NCBI RefSeq assembly: GCF_008275125.1
Contig: NZ_CP043473.1
Span: 1,922,001-1,986,000 of the forward strand
Length of the DNA: 64,000 nt
Reading direction: 5' to 3'
Origin: Chromobacterium paludis
Lineage (GTDB): Bacteria > Pseudomonadota > Gammaproteobacteria > Burkholderiales > Chromobacteriaceae
Shown: piece after piece, positions 7,740-15,420 of the stretch
How the letters are laid out: every line of letters starts with the position of its first letter
Numbering within the stretch: position 1 is the first letter of the stretch
The notes under the pieces: generated by a model
What the model was told of the DNA's origin: nothing
Databases searched by the model: none
What the model saw: the letters and a program-made list of their open reading frames with translations, nothing else
Position numbers and translations under genes: made by a program

Positions 7740-8387
7740 TTACTTGTCGCACCACGCCTGCGGGTCCTCGCCCAGCCAACGCAGGATGGGCTGCCAGGCT
7801 TCGCGGTCGCGCGCCGTGCGCGAGGCCGGCAAATCGAACAAGGACATCCCGGCGCCCGCCGCCTGCACGTAGAGCTGGGTATCGCGCAGCCAGGTCAGCA
7901 CCGGAACCTCATGCCGCGCCAGGAACTGCTCCAGCTCGCGCGCCGAACGCGTGCGGGGGTCCACCCGCATGCCCACCACCGCCATGAAGGCCTTGTTCTT
8001 GCGTATGGTTTTTTCCTCCAGCATCTGCTCGAAGAAGTCCTCGCTGGCCCACATATCGAAAGGCGAAGGCTGGATCGGCACGATCACATGCCCCACTTGC
8101 GACAGCAGGGCGCTGAGCTTCTTGCCATGCAGGCCGGCGGCGCTGTCCAGCACCACGACTTCCGTGCCCTTGGGCGGCCGCTTGGGCTCATTGGGCGCCA
8201 CTTCCCAGCCGGAAATAGATGGCAAGCCCGCGTCACGCTGACTCAGCCAATGCAGGGAAGTTTGCTGCCTGTCCACGTCGCCCAGCATCACTTTCTTGCC
8301 GCTGGCGGCGAAATATCCCGCCAGATTGGTGGCCAGCGTGGACTTGCCGCTGCCGCCCTTCGGATTCGCTATCAATACCGACCGCAC
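7740..8387 (-). CDS. ParA-family ATPase (orphan)
   Basis: A 215-residue P-loop ATPase of the ParA/MinD/Soj superfamily. The deviant Walker A KGGSGKST lies at residues 10-17, including the signature lysine, followed by a DVDRQQTSLHWL switch I region, and VVLDSAAGLHG as the switch II/Walker B segment. These ATPases position cargo such as plasmids, chromosomes or protein clusters. No ParB or centromere-like repeats are seen nearby, so it is a chromosomal orphan. The GTG at 8387 is chosen because GGGGAGG precedes it at correct spacing; an ATG 24 bases upstream would place this Shine-Dalgarno inside the gene. Confidence 0.82.
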   Translation of the reverse strand: MRSVLIANPKGGSGKSTLATNLAGYFAASGKKVMLGDVDRQQTSLHWLSQRDAGLPSISGWEVAPNEPKRPPKGTEVVVLDSAAGLHGKKLSALLSQVGHVIVPIQPSPFDMWASEDFFEQMLEEKTIRKNKAFMAVVGMRVDPRTRSARELEQFLARHEVPVLTWLRDTQLYVQAAGAGMSLFDLPASRTARDREAWQPILRWLGEDPQAWCDK

Positions 8388-8532
8388 ATCGCCCTCCCCT
8401 CTTTGCCGCATGTCGCCACTATACCAGAGCCATGACCCAACCGGCCTTTCCATGACGTTGCGGCTCGACAGTCCCCGCCGTCTGGCCGCACAATCGGCCC
8501 TAGACAGACGATTCACCCGACAAGGAGTTGCA

Positions 8533-9192
8533 ATGCCCCGCAGTTTCGACGCCCTGCTGTTCGATATGGACGGCCTGATGCTGGACACCGAACGGCTTTC
8601 CAACGAGACCTGGCGCCGCGCCGGCGCCGAACTGGGCATCGAGATCCGGGAAGACATGCTGCAGGCCATGGTAGGCATGTCCTTCCAGGGCTGCATGCGT
8701 TACGTGGCGGAGTATCTGGGCGACGAGGAGGCGGCGGACCGGCTGCAAAAAGGATCGGACAAGCATTACCAGCACATCCTGCGCCACGAGCCCATCCCGC
8801 TGAAAGCCGGCATCCTGGAACTGCTGCGCTGGGCCGAACAGAACGGCATCCCGCGCGCCGTGGCCACCTCCACGCAACGGCTCAAGGCGGACCTGAAACT
8901 GGGCCGCAGCGGACTGGGAGCGTTCTTTGAAATCACCGTCGCCGGCGACGAGGTGCCGCGTACCAAGCCGGCGCCAGACGCCTACCACGCCGCGGCGGGC
9001 AGGCTGGGCGTGGCGCCGCAGCGCTGCCTGGTGCTGGAGGACTCACGCATGGGGCTGCAGGCCGGCGTGGCCGCCGGCGCGCGCGTGATTCTGGTGCCCG
9101 ACCTGCTGACGCCCAGCGAAGACGACCGCGCCGCCGCACTGGCCGTCTGCTCCGACCTGCACCAGGCGCTGGCGCTGATCCGTACGCTGTAA
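8533..9192 (+). CDS. HAD-superfamily phosphatase (beta-phosphoglucomutase/phosphatase group)
   Basis: A 219-residue haloacid-dehalogenase-fold hydrolase. DxD motif DMDG at residues 11-14 carries the nucleophile Asp11; VATSTQRLKADL gives the motif II Ser/Thr and K of KPAPDAY is motif III, followed by LVLEDSRMGLQAG with the metal-binding acidic residues. The helical C1 cap fits subfamily I, such as sugar phosphatases or beta-phosphoglucomutase. AAGGAG at 8522-8527 supports the ATG at 8533 over a longer upstream frame. It converges with the DHH phosphoesterase gene with a gap of three bases and no terminator. Confidence 0.85.
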   Translation: MPRSFDALLFDMDGLMLDTERLSNETWRRAGAELGIEIREDMLQAMVGMSFQGCMRYVAEYLGDEEAADRLQKGSDKHYQHILRHEPIPLKAGILELLRWAEQNGIPRAVATSTQRLKADLKLGRSGLGAFFEITVAGDEVPRTKPAPDAYHAAAGRLGVAPQRCLVLEDSRMGLQAGVAAGARVILVPDLLTPSEDDRAAALAVCSDLHQALALIRTL

Positions 9193-9195
9193 GGC

Positions 9196-10128
9196 TCAGC
9201 CCAGGCCGCGGATGCGCGCCACCAGTTCCTCCAGCACGTCGTCGGCCTGATCATGCGGCACCTGGCAGGTGCCGGCCGCTTCGTGGCCGCCGCCGCCGTA
9301 TTGCAGCATCAGCGCGCCGATATTGCTGCGCGAGCTGCGGTTGACAATGGACTTGCCCACCGCGAAAACGGTGTTTTGCTTGTTCAGCCCCCACATCACG
9401 TGGATGGACACATTGCAGTCCGGGAACAAGGCATACACCATGAAGCGGTTGGTTGGATGAATGATTTCTTCCTGCTGCAGATGCAGCACCACCACATTGC
9501 CGTGCACGCGGGCGCAGCGCAGGATCTGCGCCTTGGCCTCGGTCTCGTGCTCGCGGTACAGCGCCACCCGTTCCTGCACGTCAGGCAGGGCAAGAATTTC
9601 ATCTATGGAGTGATTCCGGCAATAACCGATCAAATCCATCATCAGCTGGAAGTTGCCGACGCGGAACTCGCGGAAGCGGCCTAGCCCGGTGCGCGCATCC
9701 ATCAGATAGCTCAGCAGCACCCAACCCTTGGGATTGAGGATTTCCTCGATGCTGAACTGAGCGGAGTCGGCTTTGTCCACCGCCTCCATCATCTCCAGGC
9801 TGATATCGGGAAAGGTCTGCTTGCCGCCGTAATGGTTGTACACCACGCGGGCCGCCGACGGCGCGCGCGGGTCTATCACATAGTTGTCGGCGTCGGTCGC
9901 ATTGCGCAGCGTCTCCGACAGATGGTGGTCGAACACCAGATGCGCCTTGGCCACATAGGGCAGATTGGTGGTGATGTCGTCGCCGGTTATGTCTACCTTG
10001 CCGTCCTGCATGTCCTTGGGGTGGGCGAACTGCACCTCGCGGATCAAGCCCAGCTCGTTCAGCAAAAGCGCGCAAACCAGTCCGTCGAAGTCGCTGCGCG
10101 TGACCAGCCTGTATTGTTTCTGAGTCAT
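9196..10128 (-). CDS. DHH/DHHA1 family phosphoesterase
   Basis: A 310-residue DHH-superfamily phosphoesterase, cytoplasmic. RSDFDG near residue 12 is the first metal motif, FDHHLSE (residues 66-72) is the DHH signature, and the DHHA1 C-terminal domain ends with GGGGHEAAGTCQV, a substrate-binding glycine motif. Members hydrolyse nanoRNA, pAp, c-di-nucleotides or short polyphosphates; which applies is undetermined. The ATG at 10128 has a purine-rich site upstream, and an extended frame to 10311 overlaps the neighbouring yigZ gene and is rejected. It lies 32 bases downstream of yigZ on the same strand, probably one transcript. Confidence 0.82.
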   Translation of the reverse strand: MTQKQYRLVTRSDFDGLVCALLLNELGLIREVQFAHPKDMQDGKVDITGDDITTNLPYVAKAHLVFDHHLSETLRNATDADNYVIDPRAPSAARVVYNHYGGKQTFPDISLEMMEAVDKADSAQFSIEEILNPKGWVLLSYLMDARTGLGRFREFRVGNFQLMMDLIGYCRNHSIDEILALPDVQERVALYREHETEAKAQILRCARVHGNVVVLHLQQEEIIHPTNRFMVYALFPDCNVSIHVMWGLNKQNTVFAVGKSIVNRSSRSNIGALMLQYGGGGHEAAGTCQVPHDQADDVLEELVARIRGLG

Positions 10129-10160
10129 CCTGCCTGCCCCTCCCCGTTCACTCATCCGCG

Positions 10161-10748
10161 TCAATCGTCGGGCTTCGCCTCCAGCGCGCCGGCCATGCCG
10201 TCTAGCAATGCGGCCAGCTGCGCCTGCAGCCCCGTCTCCGCCATCTCTACCGTCAGCCATGCCTGCTCGGCATAGTGCTGCGCCACCACCACCACGCTCA
10301 TGTCCTGGCACAAGCGCCGCAAGCGCGCCTCGCCGGAAAAATCCACGCCCAGCCGAACACGACGTCTCCGCACCACGGGCGTCAGCCTGGCTTGGTCCAG
10401 CGCGGCGTTGACAGCTTGAGTGTAGGCCCTGACCAAGCCGCCCGCTCCCAGTTTGATGCCGCCGAAGTAACGCACCACCACGGCCAGCACATTGGTGATT
10501 TCGCGGTGCTGCAATACGTTATACATCGGTTTGGCGGCGGTGCCGGACGGTTCGCCGTCGTCGTCCAGCATGGAATCGCCCGCGCACAGCAAGACAGCGC
10601 AGTAATGCCTGGCGTCCGGCCATTGGCGCCGAATCTCGTCCAATGCCGCCCGCGCCGCTTCGCGGCTGGCTACCGGTTGCACGATGCCGATGAAACGGCT
10701 CTTGCGGATGTCCACCTCGGCGCTGGCTTTTTCTTCGAGCTGGAACAT
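10161..10748 (-). CDS. yigZ: YigZ/IMPACT family protein
   Basis: A conserved protein of 195 residues with the UPF0029 (IMPACT) N-terminal domain. The KSRFIG motif, HYCAVLL, DDGEPSGTAAKPMYNVL and VVVRYFGGIKLGAGGLVRAYT segments are diagnostic; the shorter C-terminal part fits DUF1949. The E. coli homologue is linked to translation under stress, but the biochemical role is not settled. Two ATGs compete: 10757, with AGG only two bases ahead, and 10748, with AGGA about eight bases ahead; the second is chosen. It is likely co-transcribed with the DHH gene. Confidence 0.88.
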   Translation of the reverse strand: MFQLEEKASAEVDIRKSRFIGIVQPVASREAARAALDEIRRQWPDARHYCAVLLCAGDSMLDDDGEPSGTAAKPMYNVLQHREITNVLAVVVRYFGGIKLGAGGLVRAYTQAVNAALDQARLTPVVRRRRVRLGVDFSGEARLRRLCQDMSVVVVAQHYAEQAWLTVEMAETGLQAQLAALLDGMAGALEAKPDD

Positions 10749-10852
10749 TTGTCGCATCCTGCGGTCTGAAACGGGTCGGCATTGTAACGCCGCAGCCTCG
10801 CAACGCCCAGCGAAGGTCTAGACTGCAAGCAGGCACCCCATGGAGCATCGCC

Positions 10853-10981
10853 ATGAAAACCTTGTTGCTGACCTCCTCGCTGATCATTGCCGGCCTGTGG
10901 CTGTTCATCAAGAAGTGCTGGCTGGAGAGCGAGGACGCCATCCATCTGTCACACTACCTGCCGGACCGCGACCACGTCTGA
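10853..10981 (+). CDS. Small membrane protein, 42 residues
   Basis: A short frame starts at ATG with GGAG seven bases upstream. The first 20 residues (MKTLLLTSSLIIAGLWLFIK) form one hydrophobic helix with a following positive pair; the remaining tail is polar and acidic/histidine-containing. It resembles a single-pass small membrane protein rather than a cleaved signal. It stands alone between the divergently read yigZ and the NfeD gene. The function is unknown, and it may be missed by automatic calling. Confidence 0.5.
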   Translation: MKTLLLTSSLIIAGLWLFIKKCWLESEDAIHLSHYLPDRDHV

Positions 10982-11079
10982 ACCCGCAAGACAGCGGGCG
11001 ACGCGGCCTCGCAGCCACCCCGTTGTCATTTTCATCAAATGGCCGGACAATGAGCGTCTGGCCATCTTGCGGGATTTCC

Positions 11080-11505
11080 ATGTTGCAAGCGCTTACTTTC
11101 TGGCTGGGCAGTGCGCTCGTCGCGCTGATCCTAGAATTCATGTCCGGCACCTTTTATCTGCTGGTGGTGGCGGTGGCCATGGCTTGCGGCGGCCTGGCCG
11201 CCTGGCTCGGCGCGCCCGAACTGTGGCAATGGCTGATCGCCAGCCTCAGCGGCGTCATCGGCGTCACGCTGGTCAGGCAGCGTCGGCGGCGCCTGGCCAA
11301 GCCCTCGCAGCCGCAAGATGATCCCGACTGGGGCCGCCAGGTGGAAATCCTGGCGCCAACCTCGCCTGGCCATGCCCGCATTCATTACCGCGGCGCGGAG
11401 TGGGACGCCGAACTGCTGGACCCCGCCTTGCAGGCCGGAGACTGCGGCTATATCGCAGGCCGCGCCGGCAATCTGTTCAAGATCGCCTCGAAACAACCCG
11501 AATAA
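11080..11505 (+). CDS. NfeD-family membrane protein
   Basis: A 141-residue short NfeD protein: two to three N-terminal transmembrane segments (FWLGSALVALILEF, LLVVAVAMACGGLAAWL, LWQWLIASLSGVIGVTL), a basic linker and a C-terminal OB-like domain with GRQVEILAPTSPGHARIHYRGAEWDAEL. NfeD proteins work with SPFH-domain partners in membrane microdomains; the SPFH gene begins nine bases downstream. The ATG at 11080 is chosen from GGGA upstream; another in-frame ATG lies at 11050. Confidence 0.83.
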   Translation: MLQALTFWLGSALVALILEFMSGTFYLLVVAVAMACGGLAAWLGAPELWQWLIASLSGVIGVTLVRQRRRRLAKPSQPQDDPDWGRQVEILAPTSPGHARIHYRGAEWDAELLDPALQAGDCGYIAGRAGNLFKIASKQPE

Positions 11506-11514
11506 GAGTCCACC

Positions 11515-12456
11515 ATGGAAATCGCCCTGATCCTGTTCCTGGCCGTCGTCGTCTTCATCTTCAAATCGCTGGCCGTGGTGCCGCAGCAGCATGCCTACAT
11601 CGTGGAACGGCTGGGCCGCTACCACGCCACGCTGACGCCCGGCCTCAACATCATCAACCCGTTCATCGACCGCATCGCCTACAAGCACAGCCTGAAGGAA
11701 ATCCCGCTGGATGTGCCCAGCCAGATTTGCATCACGCGCGACAACACCCAGCTCAAGGTGGACGGCATCCTGTATTTCCAGGTCACCGACGCCAAGCTGG
11801 CCTCCTACGGCACCAGCAACTACATCGTCGCCATCACCCAGCTGTCGCAGACCACCCTGCGCTCGGTGATAGGCAAGCTGGAGCTGGACAAAACATTTGA
11901 AGAGCGCGATGACATCAACCGCAGCGTGGTGGCCTCGCTGGACGAGGCCGCCATCAACTGGGGCGTCAAGGTGCTGCGCTACGAGATCAAGGACCTGGTG
12001 CCGCCGCAGGACATCCTGCACGCGATGCAGGCCCAGATCACCGCCGAGCGCGAAAAGCGCGCCCGCATTGCCCAGTCCGAGGGCGTGAAGGTGGAGCAGA
12101 TCAACCTGGCCACCGGCGCGCGCGAGGCCGCCATTCAGAAATCGCAGGGCGAGATGCAGGCCACCATCAACAACTCCGAGGGCAACAAGCAGGCTGCCAT
12201 CAACCAGGCCAAGGGTGAGGCCGAAGCCATCCGCCTGGTGGCCGACGCCACCGCCGACGCGATCAACCGCATTGCCGGTGCCGTGCGCACCGAGGGCGGA
12301 CTGGAGGCGGTCAACCTGAAAGTGGCCGAGCAATACATTGCCGCCTTCGGCAAATTGGCCAAGGAAAACAATACCATCATCATGCCAAGCAACGTCGCCG
12401 ACGTAGGCGGACTGGTGGCCAGCGCCCTTAGCGTCGTCAAACAAACTAACCGTTAA
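11515..12456 (+). CDS. SPFH/stomatin-like protein (QmcA/paraslipin type)
   Basis: A 313-residue membrane-anchored SPFH protein. It has one N-terminal hydrophobic helix, the VVPQQHAYIVERLGRY opening typical of paraslipins, the SPFH core, and a long charged coiled coil (AEREKRARIAQSEG...GNKQAAINQAKGEAEAIR, about residues 180-245). It likely oligomerises in the inner membrane, acting with the adjacent NfeD protein, possibly in membrane quality control. Gene order nfeD-SPFH is the classic arrangement. The GC-rich hairpin after its stop may end or stabilise the transcript. Confidence 0.9.
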   Translation: MEIALILFLAVVVFIFKSLAVVPQQHAYIVERLGRYHATLTPGLNIINPFIDRIAYKHSLKEIPLDVPSQICITRDNTQLKVDGILYFQVTDAKLASYGTSNYIVAITQLSQTTLRSVIGKLELDKTFEERDDINRSVVASLDEAAINWGVKVLRYEIKDLVPPQDILHAMQAQITAEREKRARIAQSEGVKVEQINLATGAREAAIQKSQGEMQATINNSEGNKQAAINQAKGEAEAIRLVADATADAINRIAGAVRTEGGLEAVNLKVAEQYIAAFGKLAKENNTIIMPSNVADVGGLVASALSVVKQTNR

Positions 12457-12462
12457 ACCCTT

Positions 12463-12481
12463 GCCGCGGCCCCGCCGCGGC
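12463..12481 (+). other. GC-rich hairpin after the SPFH gene
   Basis: GCCGCGGC, three C residues, then GCCGCGGC again (self-complementary) gives an 8-bp stem. Only TTGAATCT follows, so it is a weak terminator at best and could be an mRNA-stabilising or attenuating element before yciB. Confidence 0.4.
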
Positions 12482-12517
12482 TTGAATCTGCCTGCGCCTG
12501 CCCGCATAATCACCCGC

Positions 12518-13051
12518 ATGAAATTTTTAACCGACCTTCTCCCCGTCGCCTTGTTCTTCGCCGCTTATTGGCTGACGCGCGACATGTTCATCGCCACCGG
12601 CGTGGCCATCGCCGTCACCGTCGTCATGGTGGCCTGGGCCTGGTTCAAGCACCGCAAGGTGGACACCATGCAATGGATCAGCCTGGGGCTGGTCGTCGTG
12701 CTGGGCGGGGCCACCCTGCTGTTGCACGACAAACACTTCATCATGTGGAAGCCCACCGTGCTGTACTGGGTAATGGGCGGCGGCCTGCTGATCAGCGAAT
12801 TCGCCGGCAAGAACGGCCTGCGCCTGATGATGGGCCAGCAAATCGACATGCCGGCGCCGATCTGGCGCAGGCTCACCTGGGCCTGGTGCGGCTTCTTCGC
12901 CTTCATGGGCGCCTTGAACCTGTTCGTCGCCTACCACTTCAGCGAGGACGTCTGGGTCAACTTCAAGATGTTTGGCGGCATGGGATTGATGCTGCTGTTC
13001 GTGATCGCCCAGAGCCTGTTCCTGGCCAAGTACATCGAGGAAAAGAAATAA
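12518..13051 (+). CDS. yciB: Inner-membrane septation protein YciB (IspZ)
   Basis: A 177-residue polytopic inner-membrane protein with about five hydrophobic segments. It opens [19 protein letters not shown], and the inner [14 protein letters not shown] and [21 protein letters not shown] segments are characteristic of YciB/IspZ (septation protein A), implicated in envelope integrity and cell division. The ATG at 12518 is at the family's normal start; an upstream frame extends into the hairpin. Its TAA overlaps the ATG of the next gene (TAATG), so yciB-yciI-bolA are translationally coupled. Confidence 0.93.
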   Translation: MKFLTDLLPVALFFAAYWLTRDMFIATGVAIAVTVVMVAWAWFKHRKVDTMQWISLGLVVVLGGATLLLHDKHFIMWKPTVLYWVMGGGLLISEFAGKNGLRLMMGQQIDMPAPIWRRLTWAWCGFFAFMGALNLFVAYHFSEDVWVNFKMFGGMGLMLLFVIAQSLFLAKYIEEKK

Positions 13052-13353
13052 TGCTGTACGCCATCGTCGCGCAAGACGCGCCCGGCACGCTGGACAAGCG
13101 CCTCGCCGCCCGCTCTGACCATCTGGCCCGGCTGCAGGCGCTGCAGGACGCCGGCCGCCTGACGCTGGCCGGCCCGTTTCCGGCGATAGACAGCGTCGAT
13201 CCGGGCCCGGCCGGCTTTTCCGGCAGCCTGATCGTCGCCGAATTCCCCTCGCTGGCCGAGGCGCAAGCCTGGGCCGACGCCGACCCCTACCGCGCGGCCG
13301 GCGTCTACGCCCGCGTCGAGGTCAAGCCATTCCGCCAGGTGTTCCCGGCATGA
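13051..13353 (+). CDS. yciI: YciI-like protein
   Basis: A 100-residue YciI/YCII-domain protein with a dimeric ferredoxin-like fold. The conserved H/D pair is in [18 protein letters not shown] and [30 protein letters not shown] match the family. The biochemical role is unsettled, although the fold is found in small enzymes and stress proteins. It sits between yciB and bolA, overlapping both by short ATG-stop overlaps, a common arrangement in betaproteobacteria. Confidence 0.88.
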   Translation: MLYAIVAQDAPGTLDKRLAARSDHLARLQALQDAGRLTLAGPFPAIDSVDPGPAGFSGSLIVAEFPSLAEAQAWADADPYRAAGVYARVEVKPFRQVFPA

Positions 13354-13616
13354 GCGACACCGTGCAATTGCTGGAAGCGGCGCTGCAGACGCTGGCGCCG
13401 GAACATCTGGACATCCAGGACGACAGCGCCCTGCACGCCGGCCATGCCGGCGCCAGGAGCGGTGGCGGCCACTATACGCTGACCATAGTCAGCACCCGTT
13501 TTGCAGGCCTGGGCCGCGTGCAACGCCACCGGCTGATCTACCAAACCCTGGGCGACCTGATGCGCAGCCGCGTGCACGCGCTGGCCATCCGCGCGCTCAC
13601 ACCAGAAGAACTCTGA
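13350..13616 (+). CDS. bolA: BolA-family protein
   Basis: An 88-residue BolA-like protein. BolA proteins partner with monothiol glutaredoxins in iron-sulfur cluster handling and can act in stress-dependent regulation. The class II KH-like fold is visible with [14 protein letters not shown] (the H-containing loop), [34 protein letters not shown] and a final [17 protein letters not shown] overlap with yciI indicates coupled translation. Confidence 0.92.
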   Translation: MSDTVQLLEAALQTLAPEHLDIQDDSALHAGHAGARSGGGHYTLTIVSTRFAGLGRVQRHRLIYQTLGDLMRSRVHALAIRALTPEEL

Positions 13617-13636
13617 ATCTTTACCAAAGGGCAAAC

Positions 13637-14425
13637 ATGAAGCATTCCCGTATCGCCGCGCTGCTGCTGGCGGCTTCGATCAGTCTGCCGGCCGCCGCCG
13701 AATCCATCGCGGTGGTCAACGGCGTAGCCATCGACAAGTCTGAACTGGACGCCGCCGTCGCCAACGTGGTGCAAAGCAATGGCGGCCGGGTGCAGGACAC
13801 CCCGCAGCTGCGCGAACAACTGAAGAATTCGCTGATCAGCCGTCAGGTCATCCTGCAGGAAGCCGCCCGCCGCGGCCTGGACAAGCAGCCGGAATTCATC
13901 AAGCGCATGGACGAAGCGCGCTCGGAACTGCTGCGCGACGCGCTGTTCGCCGACATCGTCGGCAAAGCCGGCATAGGCGACGCCCAGATCAAGGCCCGCT
14001 ACGACCAGGAAGTGGCCAAGTTTGTCGGCACCAAGGAAGTCCATCCGCTGCAGATCACGCTGTCCAGCGAGGCCGACGCGCAGAAGCTGATCGCCCAGCT
14101 GAAGAAGGGCGGCAAGTTCGAGGAACTGGCCAAGACCCGCTCCATCGACCCCAACGCCAAGCAAACCGGCGGCGACATGGGCTGGGGCAATCTGTCCCAG
14201 ATGGACCCCAAGCTCGCCGAAGCGCTGAAAGCGATTCCCAAGGGCCAGATCAGCGCCAAACCGTTCCAGTCCCCGCTGGGCTGGCATGTGTTCAAGATGG
14301 TAGACGTCCGCGACGCGCAAGTGCCGCCGCTTGACGCGGTCAAGCCGCAGCTCGGCCGCCAGCTGCAAGAAGAAGTGATAGCCAAGGCCGTGGAAGAACT
14401 GCGCGCCAAGAGCAAAATCCAGTAA
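13637..14425 (+). CDS. Exported parvulin-type peptidyl-prolyl isomerase
   Basis: A 262-residue periplasmic PPIase. The signal peptide MKHSRIAALLLAASISLPAA is followed by a SurA-like N-domain (about residues 23-125) and one PpiC/rotamase domain at about 135-225, with HPLQITLSSEADA, GGDMGWGN and SPLGWHVFKMVDVR. Parvulins assist folding of outer-membrane and secreted proteins; this form resembles the PrsA/PpiC type. It is 31 bases upstream of a second exported parvulin, which is a paralogue. Confidence 0.88.
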   Translation: MKHSRIAALLLAASISLPAAAESIAVVNGVAIDKSELDAAVANVVQSNGGRVQDTPQLREQLKNSLISRQVILQEAARRGLDKQPEFIKRMDEARSELLRDALFADIVGKAGIGDAQIKARYDQEVAKFVGTKEVHPLQITLSSEADAQKLIAQLKKGGKFEELAKTRSIDPNAKQTGGDMGWGNLSQMDPKLAEALKAIPKGQISAKPFQSPLGWHVFKMVDVRDAQVPPLDAVKPQLGRQLQEEVIAKAVEELRAKSKIQ

Positions 14426-14456
14426 CACCCCGATACCGAACCAGGAATAAAACAAA

Positions 14457-15233
14457 ATGCGTAAGATCCTGCTGCATACCGCCCTCCTCGCCGCTTTCGC
14501 CGGCAGCGCCTTTGCCGGCCCGTCCGTGAACGGCCAGCAAATTTCCGACGCCCGCATCAACGCCGTGGTCAACATGATGGAAGCCCAGGGCCAGAACATC
14601 ACGCCGCAGGCCCGCGACCAGATCAAGGACCAACTGGTGACCGCCGAGGTGCTGCGCCAGGAAGCCGTGAAAAAGGGCATGGACAAGTCGCCGGAATTCA
14701 CCGCCGAACTGGCCAATATGCAAGCCATGGCCCTGGCCAACCACCTGATCAAGGACTTCGAAAAGGCCAATCCGATCAGCGACGCCGATCTGAAAGCCGA
14801 GTACGACAAGCTGGTGGCCTCGGTGCCGGAAACCAAGCAATACCACGCCCGCCACATCCTGGTGAAGACCGAGGCTGAAGCCAAGTCCATCATCGACGCG
14901 CTGAAGAAGGGCAAGTCCTTCGACAAGCTGGCCAAGGAAAAATCCATGGATCCGGGCAGCAAGGGCAACGGCGGCGACCTGGGCTGGCAGGAAGCCGGCA
15001 CCTTCGTGGCGCCGTTCTCCGAAGCCATGACCAAGCTGGCCAAGGGCGAAGTGACCGCCAAGCCGGTGAAGACCGAATACGGCTGGCACGTGATCAAGCT
15101 GGACGACATGCGCACCGAGCGCAACGTGCCCAAGCTCGACGACATCCGCCCGCAGCTGACCCAGCGCGTGATGGGCGCCCGCGTCGAGAAGTACGTGTCC
15201 GAGCTGAAGGCCAAGGCGCAGATTCAGCAGTAA
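14457..15233 (+). CDS. Exported parvulin-type peptidyl-prolyl isomerase, second copy
   Basis: A 258-residue protein with signal peptide MRKILLHTALLAAFAGSAFA and the same architecture as its upstream paralogue. The PpiC domain spans about residues 128-222, with YHARHILVKTEAEA, GNGGDLGWQEAG and TEYGWHVIKLDDMR. It has a better conserved ARHILVK strand than the first copy. A strong bidirectional terminator follows at 15251-15283, closing the transcript that may begin at yciB. Tandem duplication followed by divergence is inferred. Confidence 0.88.
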   Translation: MRKILLHTALLAAFAGSAFAGPSVNGQQISDARINAVVNMMEAQGQNITPQARDQIKDQLVTAEVLRQEAVKKGMDKSPEFTAELANMQAMALANHLIKDFEKANPISDADLKAEYDKLVASVPETKQYHARHILVKTEAEAKSIIDALKKGKSFDKLAKEKSMDPGSKGNGGDLGWQEAGTFVAPFSEAMTKLAKGEVTAKPVKTEYGWHVIKLDDMRTERNVPKLDDIRPQLTQRVMGARVEKYVSELKAKAQIQQ

Positions 15234-15250
15234 TCCGCCTCTGGCGAGAC

Positions 15251-15283
15251 AACGGGGACGGCATGCCGTCCCCGTTTGTTTTT
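15251..15283 (+). terminator. Intrinsic terminator after the parvulin pair
   Basis: A perfect 26-base palindrome (AACGGGGACGGCATGCCGTC and so on to 15276) is followed by a T-rich tract (TGTTTTT). It ends the parvulin transcript. Confidence 0.85.
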
Positions 15284-15289
15284 CCAGAC

Positions 15290-15318
15290 TTGACAGCCCG
15301 CTCCGCCGCGCTTACCGT
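15290..15318 (+). promoter_or_regulatory. Candidate promoter for the third parvulin
   Basis: A perfect -35 TTGACA (15290-15295) is followed by a 17-base spacer and a poor -10 TACCGT (15313-15318). It lies just beyond the terminator and about 100 bases before the 15421 gene. Confidence 0.35.
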
Positions 15319-15420
15319 GCCGGCACATCGTCGCGCAGGCCCGACCTGCCCCTTTCACCGGCTGCTACCGCAGCCTCACACGGAAACGCCGCCCGGCGGC
15401 CGCTCCGCACAGGAATCCTC

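Noticed and set aside
8388..8696. Long upstream extension of the ParA gene
   Set aside because: It overlaps the start of the HAD phosphatase on the other strand and has an unrelated amino-acid composition. A strong Shine-Dalgarno marks the GTG at 8387.
10129..10311. Upstream extension of the DHH phosphoesterase
   Set aside because: It lies within yigZ, and is rich in glycine and arginine as expected from an off-frame shadow.
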